From: Paenibacillus vietnamensis
GTDB lineage: Bacteria > Bacillota > Bacilli > Paenibacillales > Paenibacillaceae
Assembly (NCBI RefSeq): GCF_020169515.1
Contig: NZ_JAHMHW010000022.1
Location: forward strand, 1 to 64,000
Reading direction: 5' to 3'
Length of the DNA: 64,000 bases
The notes under the pieces are model-generated. The model was not told where the DNA came from, did no database searches, and saw only the letters and a list, made by a program, of their open reading frames with translations. Positions 41,071 to 49,063 of this stretch are shown piece after piece (position 1 is the first letter of the stretch; each line of letters opens with the position of its first letter). A program made the position numbers and the translations under genes.

Positions 41071-41835
41071 TTATTCGATTTCCCAGCTCACCTTAAAGCT
41101 CCCGCGCAAACGGTCACCCGACAGCACAATGTGGTACACGGCGGATTTCTCCGCCGTGAAGCTGTGCTTTCCGGAGCCGATGTCGCGCATCCCCGTATAG
41201 TCACCCTTACTGTCCAGCACGCTCATTCCGTAACCTCCGCTGCCCAAAGCCCCCCAGTCCACTTCAAAAGTAACCGTTTGCCCTTCAACCGCCTCAATCG
41301 GAATTTTCACTTCCCCATGAAGCAGGGTGAAGCTTGCTTCGTAAACATGCAAGGAACGGACCTCTTTCCATCCCTTCTTTATCGTCAAATCCGAAGTCGA
41401 CAATACAAGCAGGATTATAAGCAGCAAAACAGCCGCTGCGCCTGAATACGGCCATTTTCCTTTTATCGTGCCGGACAGCGCATAAAACGTGTACGCGGAA
41501 GCCACTCCAATCAGACCGACGAATAACGCGGCATAAACATTGCCATTAAACCAAAAGAAAAAAGGAGCCAAACCTCCCGCGGTATACAAAAGCATGCGGA
41601 GCGGATAGCGGATATGCGGCTTCGCTTTAAGCGACGCCAGATCCGTCAAAACAGAGAACACGACGGCATATCCGTAGAAGACGATCCACCAGATTCGCAT
41701 TTGAGCCAGCTCCGACCATTGAACCCGATCCACGCCGCCGGCTACGAGCAAAAACAGGACAAAAACACCGCCGGCTCCGGTAAGCTTCGCCGATAAATAA
41801 TCCAGAGTTTGTATGGTACGTTGCTGCTTTGTCAT
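41071..41835 (-). CDS. membrane protein with extracytoplasmic beta domain, unknown function
   Basis: A 254-residue protein with about five hydrophobic segments in the first 150 residues (for example VFVLFLLVAGGV, IWWIVFYGYAVVFSVL, LYTAGGLAPFFFWF, AAAVLLLIILLVLS) and a C-terminal beta-rich domain (about 155-254: VTFEVDWGALGSGGYGMSVLDSKGDYTG...SFTAEKSAVYHIVLSGDRLRGSFKVSWEIE). No known family is recognised. The arrangement suggests a membrane anchor with an external sensor or binding domain. Confidence 0.7.
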   Translation of the reverse strand: MTKQQRTIQTLDYLSAKLTGAGGVFVLFLLVAGGVDRVQWSELAQMRIWWIVFYGYAVVFSVLTDLASLKAKPHIRYPLRMLLYTAGGLAPFFFWFNGNVYAALFVGLIGVASAYTFYALSGTIKGKWPYSGAAAVLLLIILLVLSTSDLTIKKGWKEVRSLHVYEASFTLLHGEVKIPIEAVEGQTVTFEVDWGALGSGGYGMSVLDSKGDYTGMRDIGSGKHSFTAEKSAVYHIVLSGDRLRGSFKVSWEIE

Positions 41836-41956
41836 AGGAATCCTCCCTACGGAGCGACGCTGCGATGAGGCTGCGTCTTCCTTCTTTTCCCCATCTTAGT
41901 CCGATGCCGCCGCAGCGTGCAGTTCTAACTTTTGTAGGTCCCTCGGCAAAAGGCGC

Positions 41957-41998
41957 AAAAAAAGAGAGCATGCTCCGCATAAAGCGGGCATGCCCTCT
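41957..41998 (-). terminator. terminator of the TraB-like gene
   Basis: An imperfect stem of AGAGGGCATGCCCGC with GCGGAGCATGCTCTC; on the minus strand it is followed by TTTTTTTGCGC. A good rho-independent terminator. Confidence 0.8.
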
Positions 41999-42012
41999 GT
42001 CCGGTTCGGACC

Positions 42013-43257
42013 TTATTGACGCGTAACCGTAAATCCTTCCTTCTCCAGCAGCGGAACAAGTCCGTGCTCGCCAAGCATATGAGCCGCGCCTACGACGACA
42101 AAATACGTTTCGCCTTTTTCGCCGTTCAAGTAACCTTTAATTTTGTGGGCCATCGGAAGATTGCGGTCCTCAAGCATCGCCTTGTAAAGCTCCTCATTGC
42201 CCGCCGTTTCGTTCGTCAAGGCGAGCAGCTCCTCCTCGTTGCCCGAGACCCACATATCGGATAACTCGTCGATGCCCGAATCCTCGGCATAGAAGCTCTC
42301 AATGGAGCCCTTCAGCATTTCCTCTTGCAGCTCGGCCGAGAAGCCGTCGAACATGCGGAGCTGCAGCTCAAACGACTCGAGCTCGATGATCGGCAGCGAG
42401 CCGGCAATCGCCTGCTGCAGGAAAAACGCGTCGATGCCGATGCCTGCGCTGAAGCCTTGTTTTTGCGATGTCAATCCGTCCAGGCCTAACGATACATTCC
42501 AAGGCTTAAACGCGTCGAAAGCGTTCGGCTCCAAGCCGAAGCCTTTCAAAATCTTGCCAATCTCCGCGTACGTTTCCGCGGAAATATGGTCTTTTAGCGT
42601 CGTACCGTCCTTGTAGGTGCTTATTTCCTCGACGAGCTTTTGGATAGCCGGCTCGCCGGCTTTGCTGATGTCCGCTTCAACGACCAAATAGTCGGAAGAC
42701 TCATACGCTTCCTGAATTTCCTTGCGCAGCGGGTACATCGCCTCGTTTGCAATATGTATGGAGCCCAGCAGATAGACGGTATTGCCTGCATGTTCGGTTT
42801 TCCAAAGGAACCCGCGGCTTGCTTCCTTCTCTTCCAGCAGAGCGGCGCGCTCCGCGTTGTTCCACGAAACCTTGTAGCCGGCCGCTTCACTGATGAAGCG
42901 CAGCGGCACGTATGCCGTCCCGCCGATGACTCTCGGAGCCGCCGGCAGCGCTTTTTCAACGTTATTGATATAAGCCGTCTGATGGCCGGTTAACAGCGCA
43001 AGCACCAAACCCGCCTTCTCGGCGATGACCGCTTTATTCTCCTGATCCCAGCTTACCTTGAATTCCAGCTTTTCGAGAATAAGCTTTGCGGGAACGAGCG
43101 TCGTCCCTTTTTCGATGATCGGTTCGGATTGTCCAAGCTGCAGCGGTTCATCGTCTAACCAAATCGAGATCGGCTTTGCTTCAGCCTGAACGCTTGTAAC
43201 GAATGAAAATAGTAGAGCGAAGGATACTAATAATGCCGCAAACTTTTTCATGAACAT
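42013..43257 (-). CDS. secreted TraB/GumN-family protein with copper amine oxidase-like stalk
   Basis: A 414-residue protein with an N-terminal signal peptide (MFMKKFAALLVSFALLFSFV). Next comes a copper-amine-oxidase N-like domain (about 30-145) with two copies of the typical G/K-T-x-x-V-P-x-x-x-I/F pattern (GTTLVPAKLILEKLEFKVSW and GTAYVPLRFISEAAGYKVSW), common in secreted Paenibacillus proteins. The TraB/GumN domain (about 150-414) follows, with VYLLGSIHI, YLVVEADIS and, near the C-terminus, YFVVVGAAHMLGEHGLVPLL. TraB/GumN proteins include metalloprotease-like (Tiki) and unknown members, with His and Glu residues that could form a metal site. GGAG precedes the ATG. Confidence 0.88.
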   Translation of the reverse strand: MFMKKFAALLVSFALLFSFVTSVQAEAKPISIWLDDEPLQLGQSEPIIEKGTTLVPAKLILEKLEFKVSWDQENKAVIAEKAGLVLALLTGHQTAYINNVEKALPAAPRVIGGTAYVPLRFISEAAGYKVSWNNAERAALLEEKEASRGFLWKTEHAGNTVYLLGSIHIANEAMYPLRKEIQEAYESSDYLVVEADISKAGEPAIQKLVEEISTYKDGTTLKDHISAETYAEIGKILKGFGLEPNAFDAFKPWNVSLGLDGLTSQKQGFSAGIGIDAFFLQQAIAGSLPIIELESFELQLRMFDGFSAELQEEMLKGSIESFYAEDSGIDELSDMWVSGNEEELLALTNETAGNEELYKAMLEDRNLPMAHKIKGYLNGEKGETYFVVVGAAHMLGEHGLVPLLEKEGFTVTRQ

Positions 43258-43390
43258 ACTCTCTCCTCTGATTAGAATGATGTTTTCCCGGGAAGGGCTC
43301 TAGTAATACGGGAGATTCTCTCTGCCGTTCCATATTTTATCTATTTTCGTATCATGCTAGTTTTATTGAATAGAGTCCGGGGACAAAAAG

Positions 43391-43411
43391 AAAAACCCCG
43401 CTTTCGCGGGG
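43391..43411 (-). terminator. terminator of the dioxygenase gene
   Basis: CCCCGC-TTTC-GCGGGG is a perfect 6-base stem; on the minus strand TTTTTC follows. A compact terminator directly after the extradiol dioxygenase-like gene. Confidence 0.85.
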
Positions 43412-43422
43412 CCATCCTGCCT

Positions 43423-44406
43423 TCATGAATTGTCGGACGGAGCCGTATGCAGCGGCTTCAAGCGCGACTCGATCTGCCCGCGCTGCGGCTCGAGGAACGG
43501 GGGAAGCGCGAGAGCTTCGCCCAAATGCGCAAGCTCCTCGTCCGTATCGAAGCCGGGCCCGTCGGTCGCCAGCTCGAACAAAATGCCGTTCGGCTCCCGG
43601 AAATAAAGGGAACGGAAATAGTAGCGGTCGACAAAGCCTGAATTCGGGATCCGGACGCCGCGTACTTTCTCAATCCATTCGCGCAGCTCTTCGTCGTTAT
43701 CCACGCGGAACGCCACGTGGTGGACGCCGCCATACCCCAGCCGCTCTTCGGGCAGGTCATGCCGCTCCTCCAGATGCAACTCGGCGCCGCTGCCGCCCTC
43801 GCCCGTCTCAAATACAAGAATGTCCGGCTGTCCCTCTGCCGGAGACGGGTACGCTCCCTTCATGCGGAAGCCCATCAGCTGCGTTAACACGCGCGCGGTC
43901 GGCTCCGGATCGCGTACCGTCAGCTGAACCGGACCGAGGCCAAGAATACCGTATTCGGCCGGTACCGTGCTTTTGGCCCATGGAGTGCCGCCCGGTACTC
44001 CCTTGTTGCGCTCATCCGATACCAGCACGAGGCGCTGCCCTTCGAAATCTCTGAAAGCAAGCGTCAGCCGGCCGGCACGCTCGGTAATTTCGTCATGCTC
44101 CACCTGATGCGCCTCGAAACGCTCTTTCCAGTATTGCAGCGCTGCGTCGCCGGAGACGCGCAGCGAGAGAGAAGAAATGCTGCTTGTGCCCGCCCGGTTG
44201 CGTGCCGTCACCGGAAATTCAAAAAACGTCAATTCCGTCCCCGGGTTCCCTCTCTCATCCCCGTAAAATAAATGGTAAACCGAGGTGTCGTCCTGATTGA
44301 CCGTTTTCTTCACCAGACGCAGCCCTAGCAGCTGCGTATAAAACTCAAAATTACCCGAAGCCGTGCCCGTTACCGCAGATACGTGATGAATGCCTTTCAG
44401 CTGCAT
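43423..44406 (-). CDS. VOC-family ring-cleaving dioxygenase (MhqO/MhqA-like)
   Basis: A 327-residue protein of two vicinal-oxygen-chelate repeats. The metal ligands of extradiol dioxygenases are visible: His in GIHHVSAV (N-terminal), His in GGVHHVAF (second repeat) and Glu in ILFELATD near the end, all typical of the hydroquinone dioxygenase type. It should open aromatic diols or quinone-derived hydroquinones with O2 in the cytoplasm. The adjacent MarR gene 37 bases upstream resembles mhqR, matching the Bacillus arrangement for quinone detoxification. The substrate is inferred from this context. Confidence 0.88.
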   Translation of the reverse strand: MQLKGIHHVSAVTGTASGNFEFYTQLLGLRLVKKTVNQDDTSVYHLFYGDERGNPGTELTFFEFPVTARNRAGTSSISSLSLRVSGDAALQYWKERFEAHQVEHDEITERAGRLTLAFRDFEGQRLVLVSDERNKGVPGGTPWAKSTVPAEYGILGLGPVQLTVRDPEPTARVLTQLMGFRMKGAYPSPAEGQPDILVFETGEGGSGAELHLEERHDLPEERLGYGGVHHVAFRVDNDEELREWIEKVRGVRIPNSGFVDRYYFRSLYFREPNGILFELATDGPGFDTDEELAHLGEALALPPFLEPQRGQIESRLKPLHTAPSDNS

Positions 44407-44443
44407 TGAAATGACCTCCTAAATTCGTTAATTGTGCGAATGG

Positions 44444-44890
44444 TTAATGCTGTATCTTTTTCAGCAGTGCAAGCAGCTGCTTTTTTTCCTCGCGGTCCAG
44501 TGCGTCAAATTGCGAGGCCTGAAACCATTCCTGCTCCGGGACGGCCCCGTCGAAGAGCTCTTTGCCAGCCTCGGTCAATGAAATGTATTTCGTCTTCCAC
44601 TGCTGCTCGCGCTTGACGAGGCCCGACTCCTCCAGCTTGCTTAGAAGCTGGGTTATATTTCCCTTGGTCACGAACAGCTTATCCGCAAGCTGCTGCTGCG
44701 ACAGGCGTCCATGTGCGCCAATCTGTGCCAGCGCATCGAATTGGGCCGGGGATATGCTCCATTGCTTCAAGTGACGTCCGGTTTCTTTCAAGCTTTGGTT
44801 ATAAATGCGCGATATGCGGTACCATATCAATAAGCCTAAACGCTTATCGCGGCCGGACCGGTCAGTTTCAGGCGGACTTTGTTCAGCCAT
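44444..44890 (-). CDS. MarR-family regulator (MhqR-like)
   Basis: A 148-residue winged-helix repressor. The DNA-binding core is SPAQFDALAQIGAHGRLSQQQLADKLFVTKGNITQLLSKLEESGLVKREQ, followed by the wing WKTKYISLTEAGKELF. There is no Cys in the reading frame, so thiol-based sensing of quinones as in some MhqR/YodB systems would need another mechanism. It precedes the dioxygenase gene, which it probably represses together with itself via the palindrome at 44917-44938. GAGGTG precedes the ATG. Confidence 0.92.
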   Translation of the reverse strand: MAEQSPPETDRSGRDKRLGLLIWYRISRIYNQSLKETGRHLKQWSISPAQFDALAQIGAHGRLSQQQLADKLFVTKGNITQLLSKLEESGLVKREQQWKTKYISLTEAGKELFDGAVPEQEWFQASQFDALDREEKKQLLALLKKIQH

Positions 44891-44916
44891 TTCAACACCT
44901 CGGCTTTCGTTGTAAC

Positions 44917-44938
44917 ATCAGTTTAATCCTAAACTGAT
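44917..44938. promoter_or_regulatory. palindromic operator of the MarR regulator
   Basis: ATCAGTTTA-N4-TAAACTGAT is a perfect inverted repeat with 9-base arms, 27 bases upstream of the MarR start. Length and position fit an auto-repression site. Confidence 0.75.
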
Positions 44939-45058
44939 AAAACGTCAACGTCTGCTGCAGCCGAATCCGTTCCAGAAATCCCCTACCTTGGACTAGGGCA
45001 TCATGCCGCTCCTTGTGGTAATATTAGCGGAAAGAAACTGTAAGGAGCTCATCCATTC

Positions 45059-45700
45059 ATGATCGAACGCAATCCTTTAACGAGGCATCCGCTGCCGGCA
45101 GCGCCGGCACGAACGGAGCTTGTTTTAAAAAATAGACGCAAACGGAACCGGGTGCTGGGGTTTATTATTTTGGCGCTTGCTGCGGGCCTACTTTGGAAGG
45201 GAATCTGGGAAGTGGAACGGTTCGTTCCCGATAACGACATTGTTCCGGAAAACCCGCCCGCCGTACCAATCACCGGACTTCACCCCAGCGTGCTTGCCAA
45301 ACAAAACGAACTCATCGCAGAGACTGAACAGCTTGGCATCGATATTTTAATTACCGACGGCTTCCGCTCGAGCGAAGAGCAGGATGCGATATACGCCAAA
45401 GGGCGCACGACGGAGGGACCGGTTGTGACGCAGGTGAAGGGCGGAGATTCCTATCACAATTACGGTCTTGCGATTGACTTCGCTCTCCGGACGAAGCAAG
45501 GCGAGGTGGTATGGGATATGGAATATGACGGCAACCGCAACGGCGAAGCCGACTGGATGGAGGTCGTTAAGGCGGCCAAGAAGCTCGGCTTCACATGGGG
45601 CGGCGACTGGAACAACTTCCCCGACTACCCGCATTTGCAAATGGACTTCGGTTATTCGATCCGCCAGCTAAAGAGGGGGCATTGGCCTCCCGTGGAGTAA
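45059..45700 (+). CDS. membrane-anchored M15-family peptidase (CwlK/LD-carboxypeptidase-like)
   Basis: A 213-residue protein: basic cytoplasmic segment (1-31), one membrane helix (about 32-47), and an extracellular M15 zinc-peptidase domain with ITDGFRSSEEQD, SYHNYGLAIDF (His133, Asp140) and FPDYPHLQM (His192). This is the typical zinc triad (His-Asp-His) of CwlK/VanY-type enzymes that cut peptidoglycan peptide bonds. It should act on the cell wall outer side while anchored in the membrane. GGAG lies 11 bases before the ATG. No operon partner. Confidence 0.9.
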   Translation: MIERNPLTRHPLPAAPARTELVLKNRRKRNRVLGFIILALAAGLLWKGIWEVERFVPDNDIVPENPPAVPITGLHPSVLAKQNELIAETEQLGIDILITDGFRSSEEQDAIYAKGRTTEGPVVTQVKGGDSYHNYGLAIDFALRTKQGEVVWDMEYDGNRNGEADWMEVVKAAKKLGFTWGGDWNNFPDYPHLQMDFGYSIRQLKRGHWPPVE

Positions 45701-45730
45701 TGCTGAAGCTGGTGCATGAATCTTGACCAT

Positions 45731-45955
45731 CCTTTCATGAAGGAGTAATAGCTGGATTTTGTGTATTTATTTAGGCTTTCTTCCTCGTATTCGAGAAATA
45801 ACTGGAAATGGTGCATCTAAATTTTCTGTTTTCCATACATCCAGATGGCATCTGCAAATTAGATACAACGATTACAGTTATTTCATCGCAGTTTGACGTT
45901 TAAAGAAAAATAAGGACATAAAATCCATCAATTCATTCGCGTCGACTAGGCACCC
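45731..45955. repeat. intergenic modular repeat region, family C (locus 1)
   Basis: Several roughly 40-50 base units share the core TARCTGGA followed by WTGRTGTAT and a T/A-rich tail. Forward units start near 45731 and 45808, reversed ones end near 45892 (ACAGTTATTT). The same units occur at 50798-51068. The region has no credible open frame. Confidence 0.6.
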
Positions 45956-45980
45956 ATCCACAATCCAGCTTACCGTGAAT

Positions 45981-46023
45981 AAGGGCCGTTCAAAAGGTGA
46001 TTAAACCTTCTTGAACGGCCCTT
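45981..46023. terminator. bidirectional terminator
   Basis: AAGGGCCGTTCAA and TTGAACGGCCCTT form a perfect 13-base stem with A and T at the outer ends, between the convergent M15 peptidase and luciferase-like genes. Confidence 0.85.
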
Positions 46024-46026
46024 TGA

Positions 46027-47043
46027 TTATAGCTCGGAGATGATTTCATACGAGCGCAAACGCGCCTTGTGCTCAAAAATATGCGCGGCCACCATAATTT
46101 CGTCCGCCTGGGTCGACTCGATATAAGCCTGCAGCTTAGTGCGGACCGTGTCCGGTCCGCCGATGATCGACGATCCCAGCTGCTGCTGAAGCGCCGCTTT
46201 CTCCTGAATCGTCCACACCTGCTCCATATCCTTGACGGGCGCCGGCAGCGGTCCCCGCGTGTTGCGAATGAAGGACAGGAACAGCTGCTGCATGGACGTC
46301 GCGAGGTAGGCCGCTTCCTCGTCCGTATCGGCTGCGATCACGTTAACGGCGACCATGCCGCGAGGCTTATCCAGCACTTCGGACGGCTTGAAGTTGCTGC
46401 GGTATAAGTTCATGGCCGGCACGGTAAAGTTCGGTGAGAAGTGCCCGGCAAACGCGAACGGAAGCCCCAGCTGGGCGGCCAGCATCGCGCTGAAATCGCT
46501 TGAGCCAAGCAGCCAGATCGGGATGTCCAGCCCTTCGCCCGGAATCGCGCGGACAGGCATGCCGACCTTCGCTCCGGCCGGGTCGAGATAGGCTCTCAGC
46601 TCCTCCAGCTGCTCGGGAAAATCGTGGCCGTTGCTCCGGCGGTTCCCCCTCAGTGCCGCGGCGGTCAGGCCGTCCGTTCCTGGAGCGCGGCCCAGCCCCA
46701 AATCGATGCGGCCCGGAAACAGCGATTCCAGCGTGCCGAACTGCTCCGCGATCACCAGCGGCGCATGGTTGGGCAGCATAATCCCGCCGGAGCCGACGCG
46801 GATCGTCGAGGTTCCGGCGGCCACATGGCCGATGACGACCGAAGTGGCGGAGCTCGCTATGCTGGGGGCGTTATGATGCTCGGCCAGCCAGTAGCGGTTG
46901 TAGCCCCACTTCTCGGCATGCTGCGCCAGATCCAGCGTGTTCGCGAGCGATTCGGCGACCGTGCCGCCCTCCACGATCGGAGAAACGTCGAGCACGGAGA
47001 ACGGGATCTCGAAAGCCCGGTGGTTGGTTTGATTTGCTGTCAT
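46027..47043 (-). CDS. luciferase-like (LLM) flavin-dependent oxidoreductase
   Basis: A 338-residue TIM-barrel protein of the bacterial luciferase-like monooxygenase group, YhbW/YceB-like. Typical segments are YWLAEHHNAPSIASS, RVGSGGIMLPNHAPLVIAEQFGTLESLFPGRIDLGLGRAPGTD and PIWLLGSSDFSAMLAAQLGLPFAFAGHFSP. Such enzymes use reduced flavin (FMNH2 or F420-type); the substrate of this branch is unknown. The ATG at 47043 is chosen over the GTG 9 bases upstream because the GTG lies inside the ribosome binding site AGGTGA. Confidence 0.93.
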   Translation of the reverse strand: MTANQTNHRAFEIPFSVLDVSPIVEGGTVAESLANTLDLAQHAEKWGYNRYWLAEHHNAPSIASSATSVVIGHVAAGTSTIRVGSGGIMLPNHAPLVIAEQFGTLESLFPGRIDLGLGRAPGTDGLTAAALRGNRRSNGHDFPEQLEELRAYLDPAGAKVGMPVRAIPGEGLDIPIWLLGSSDFSAMLAAQLGLPFAFAGHFSPNFTVPAMNLYRSNFKPSEVLDKPRGMVAVNVIAADTDEEAAYLATSMQQLFLSFIRNTRGPLPAPVKDMEQVWTIQEKAALQQQLGSSIIGGPDTVRTKLQAYIESTQADEIMVAAHIFEHKARLRSYEIISEL

Positions 47044-47202
47044 GAAATTCACCTATTTTCTATGGACTACGTGAACTGTGATAATTATTTATACATATCG
47101 AACAGCAAGCGTAAACGGCTGACGCCGCCTTTGCGGCATAAGCTCGTTTCGCGGTGAAATATAAGCATCGTATAAGGTTAAATTTATACTTTCTTATATT
47201 TT

Positions 47203-47237
47203 AAAAGATGCCCGCTGCGCTTCCGCAGCGATCTTTT
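47203..47237 (-). terminator. terminator of the Rrf2 regulator gene
   Basis: AAAAGAT...CGCTGCG-CTTC-CGCAGCG...ATCTTTT forms a stem with a small internal bulge; the minus strand continues ATCTTTTAAAATAT. It lies just after the Rrf2 stop. Confidence 0.7.
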
Positions 47238-47243
47238 ACGCCG

Positions 47244-47687
47244 TTAAGCCTGCTCCTGCTTGTACTTCTGCTGACACTGCCTGATCCGGTCGAGCACCGT
47301 CTGAAGGGTATTACGTTCCAGATACGCCTCGAAATGCCGCTCCGCTTCATAGAAGAAATGGTCCATGACATTCTGAATATTGGCTGATACGAGACAGGAT
47401 TCCTCCGGGTTGCCCGAGCACCAATGGGGCTTCAGCGTCCCGCCGGACAACGTCCGGTAAATTTCCGCCAGCGTAACCTCCTCAGGCTCGCAGTCCAGAA
47501 TATATCCGCCGCCGATGCCTTCCTTTGTCTTCACATAACCGTTTTTCTTCAAAATGCTCATAATTTTGCGGATTCTCGTCGGATTCGTATCGACGTTGCG
47601 GGCGATCGTCTCACTGCTGGCCATATGCTCCGGCAGGTAGGCGAGCAGCACCAGGCTGTGCACGGCAACCGTAAATTCACTGTTCAT
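47244..47687 (-). CDS. Rrf2-family transcriptional regulator
   Basis: A 147-residue winged-helix protein: MNSEFTVAVHSLVLLAYLPEHMASSETIARNVDTNPTRIRKIMSIL contains the recognition helix and GGGYIL is the wing. Two Cys in HWCSGNPEESCLV do not have the spacing of the three Fe-S-binding Cys of IscR/NsrR, so it belongs to the cofactor-free YwnA/YwgB-like branch. The start at 47687 has GGGAG upstream; the longer frame would cover the promoter. A 6-base dyad overlaps the -10 box, suggesting self-repression. The regulated process is not shown by the neighbours. Confidence 0.9.
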   Translation of the reverse strand: MNSEFTVAVHSLVLLAYLPEHMASSETIARNVDTNPTRIRKIMSILKKNGYVKTKEGIGGGYILDCEPEEVTLAEIYRTLSGGTLKPHWCSGNPEESCLVSANIQNVMDHFFYEAERHFEAYLERNTLQTVLDRIRQCQQKYKQEQA

Positions 47688-47714
47688 CCTTTGCAACTCC
47701 CTCTCAGGAAGGAT

Positions 47715-47749
47715 ACTGTAATCATATTTCATACAGTTGGTAAAGTCAA
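47715..47749 (-). promoter_or_regulatory. promoter with overlapping dyad (Rrf2 gene)
   Basis: Minus strand TTGACT (47744-47749), 17 bases, TATGAT (47721-47726). The dyad ACTGTA-N11-TACAGT (47715-47737) spans the -10 box, a position expected for autorepression by an Rrf2-type dimer. Confidence 0.65.
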
Positions 47750-47851
47750 ACGTTTATTACGGCCAGGCAGTGGAATCACCGCTTTATGATTTATGACGTG
47801 AACGATTTGTCGTGGACTTGGCTGGTTAGAGGCTGTGAGCGGCAGGCACGT

Positions 47852-47874
47852 AAAAAGGCACCCGGCCGGGTGCC
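47852..47874 (-). terminator. terminator of the VOC gene
   Basis: GGCACCCGGCCGGGTGCC is a perfect palindromic stem; on the minus strand TTTTT follows directly. Confidence 0.85.
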
Positions 47875-47926
47875 CTGATCGTAATGCTATAAAAGTCGGG
47901 TTCGCCGATTCAGTTCGAGTTCGCGG

Positions 47927-48331
47927 CTAACCGGCAGCGGGCGCCTGAAACGCCTGGTACTTATTCCCGTCCGGGTCTTTGAAGTTCAGCTGGAAGCCGC
48001 AGCTTCCCTCGTCGCGGATGTCCTGCTCCACCCATGCGCCCGCTTCCTTCAAGGAAGCGTACAGGGCACGGATCTCTGAAGTTTCGAAGCAAATCGGGAA
48101 CATTTCAAACGGAGCTCCGTCGTCTGCCCAGGCCGTCGTGGAGAAGGTCATCGGCGTATTCCCTTCACTCGGCAGCAGGAACAGCCAGCCGCCCTCTTTC
48201 ATGATCATGATTGCGCCCCTCCCAGGCTCTACGGGAGAACGGAGCTTCATGCCGAGCACCCTTTCATACCATTCCGCGGATTTCTCCGGATTCGATACCG
48301 GCACATAGGCGCATTCGATTTTATTGATCAT
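47927..48331 (-). CDS. VOC-family (glyoxalase/bleomycin-resistance fold) protein
   Basis: A 134-residue single-domain protein, MINKIECAYVPVSNPEKSAEWYERVLGMKL, with the typical C-terminal FQLNFKDPDGNKYQAFQ segment of the vicinal-oxygen-chelate superfamily. The position of the usual first metal ligand is CAYVPV rather than His. Members act as isomerases, dioxygenases or drug-binding proteins; which applies here is unknown. The start ATG at 48331 has AAGGAG 10 bases upstream. Confidence 0.85.
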   Translation of the reverse strand: MINKIECAYVPVSNPEKSAEWYERVLGMKLRSPVEPGRGAIMIMKEGGWLFLLPSEGNTPMTFSTTAWADDGAPFEMFPICFETSEIRALYASLKEAGAWVEQDIRDEGSCGFQLNFKDPDGNKYQAFQAPAAG

Positions 48332-48415
48332 ATTCCCACAACTCCTTCGGCTTTTGGAAATATAATACAATAGAACAAACGTTCTGTAAACGGTTTATTT
48401 TACAGTTTTTCCTGA

Positions 48416-49063
48416 TCAGTCCACGATCTCCCCGATAAACCTCTCCAAGTACGACAGGTCCGTAATTTGCTTGTTGCAAGCCGTGCTGTCGACGCACATA
48501 TAGTTGCCGACCGCCTTGTAATAATCCGGATTGCTTGCGGATCTCGCTTTGGAAACCGCCGTTACAAGCCCGACCTCCGCATGCCTGCTGCAGAGCGAGC
48601 ATACGCCTTTGCTGCCCGTCGGCGTCAGTCTCGCTTCCACCCCGACGAGCCTAGCCGCGTGCTCATAAACGATGTACAGCTTGGAGGAACCGCCGTCGAC
48701 CCAGCCCAAATAAGTTAACGCGGCGAAATTCACTGCCGCCAGCTCGGGCGCCTTCAGTTTTTTCACCTTCGGAAACAATTTTTTGAGACCGGCCTCCGTG
48801 ACGTCCGGAAACGGCAGCACGAAGGCGGCAACCGCACTCAGCGCTTCCTCGTATTCGATCTTGCTCTTGCGCGCGAACAACGGCTCAAGCAGAAGCCACT
48901 GCTCCTCCGCCAGTACGGGAAACAGCTCCTTCACATGGGTTTCCGCCGAATATTTAACCGCCTCAATAACTTTCCGGTCCGCGATCGTATTGTATGTCTT
49001 CTGCACCGTTTCGGTATGCCGTTTTATGGCATTAAATTGATGGTTTTGGATAAACCTCTCCAT
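48416..49063 (-). CDS. FusB/FusC-like EF-G-binding protein
   Basis: A 215-residue protein with the two parts of the FusB family: an N-terminal helical bundle (MERFIQNHQFNAIKRHTETVQKTYNTIADRKVIE...) and a C-terminal zinc-binding domain with four Cys (CSLC, then MCVDSTACNKQ). FusB-type proteins bind elongation factor G and free it from stalled ribosomes, which gives resistance to fusidic acid in staphylococci; chromosomal homologues in Bacillota and Listeria have the same fold. The ATG at 49063 follows GAAGGAGGAG and overlaps the amidotransferase gene by 32 bases, so both are probably translated together. The resistance effect is unproven. Confidence 0.88.
   Translation of the reverse strand: MERFIQNHQFNAIKRHTETVQKTYNTIADRKVIEAVKYSAETHVKELFPVLAEEQWLLLEPLFARKSKIEYEEALSAVAAFVLPFPDVTEAGLKKLFPKVKKLKAPELAAVNFAALTYLGWVDGGSSKLYIVYEHAARLVGVEARLTPTGSKGVCSLCSRHAEVGLVTAVSKARSASNPDYYKAVGNYMCVDSTACNKQITDLSYLERFIGEIVD

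Noticed and set aside
44423..44441. ATTCG-N9-CGAAT dyad between the MarR and dioxygenase genes
   Set aside because: The arms are short and differ from the strong palindrome at 44917-44938, so a second operator is not supported.
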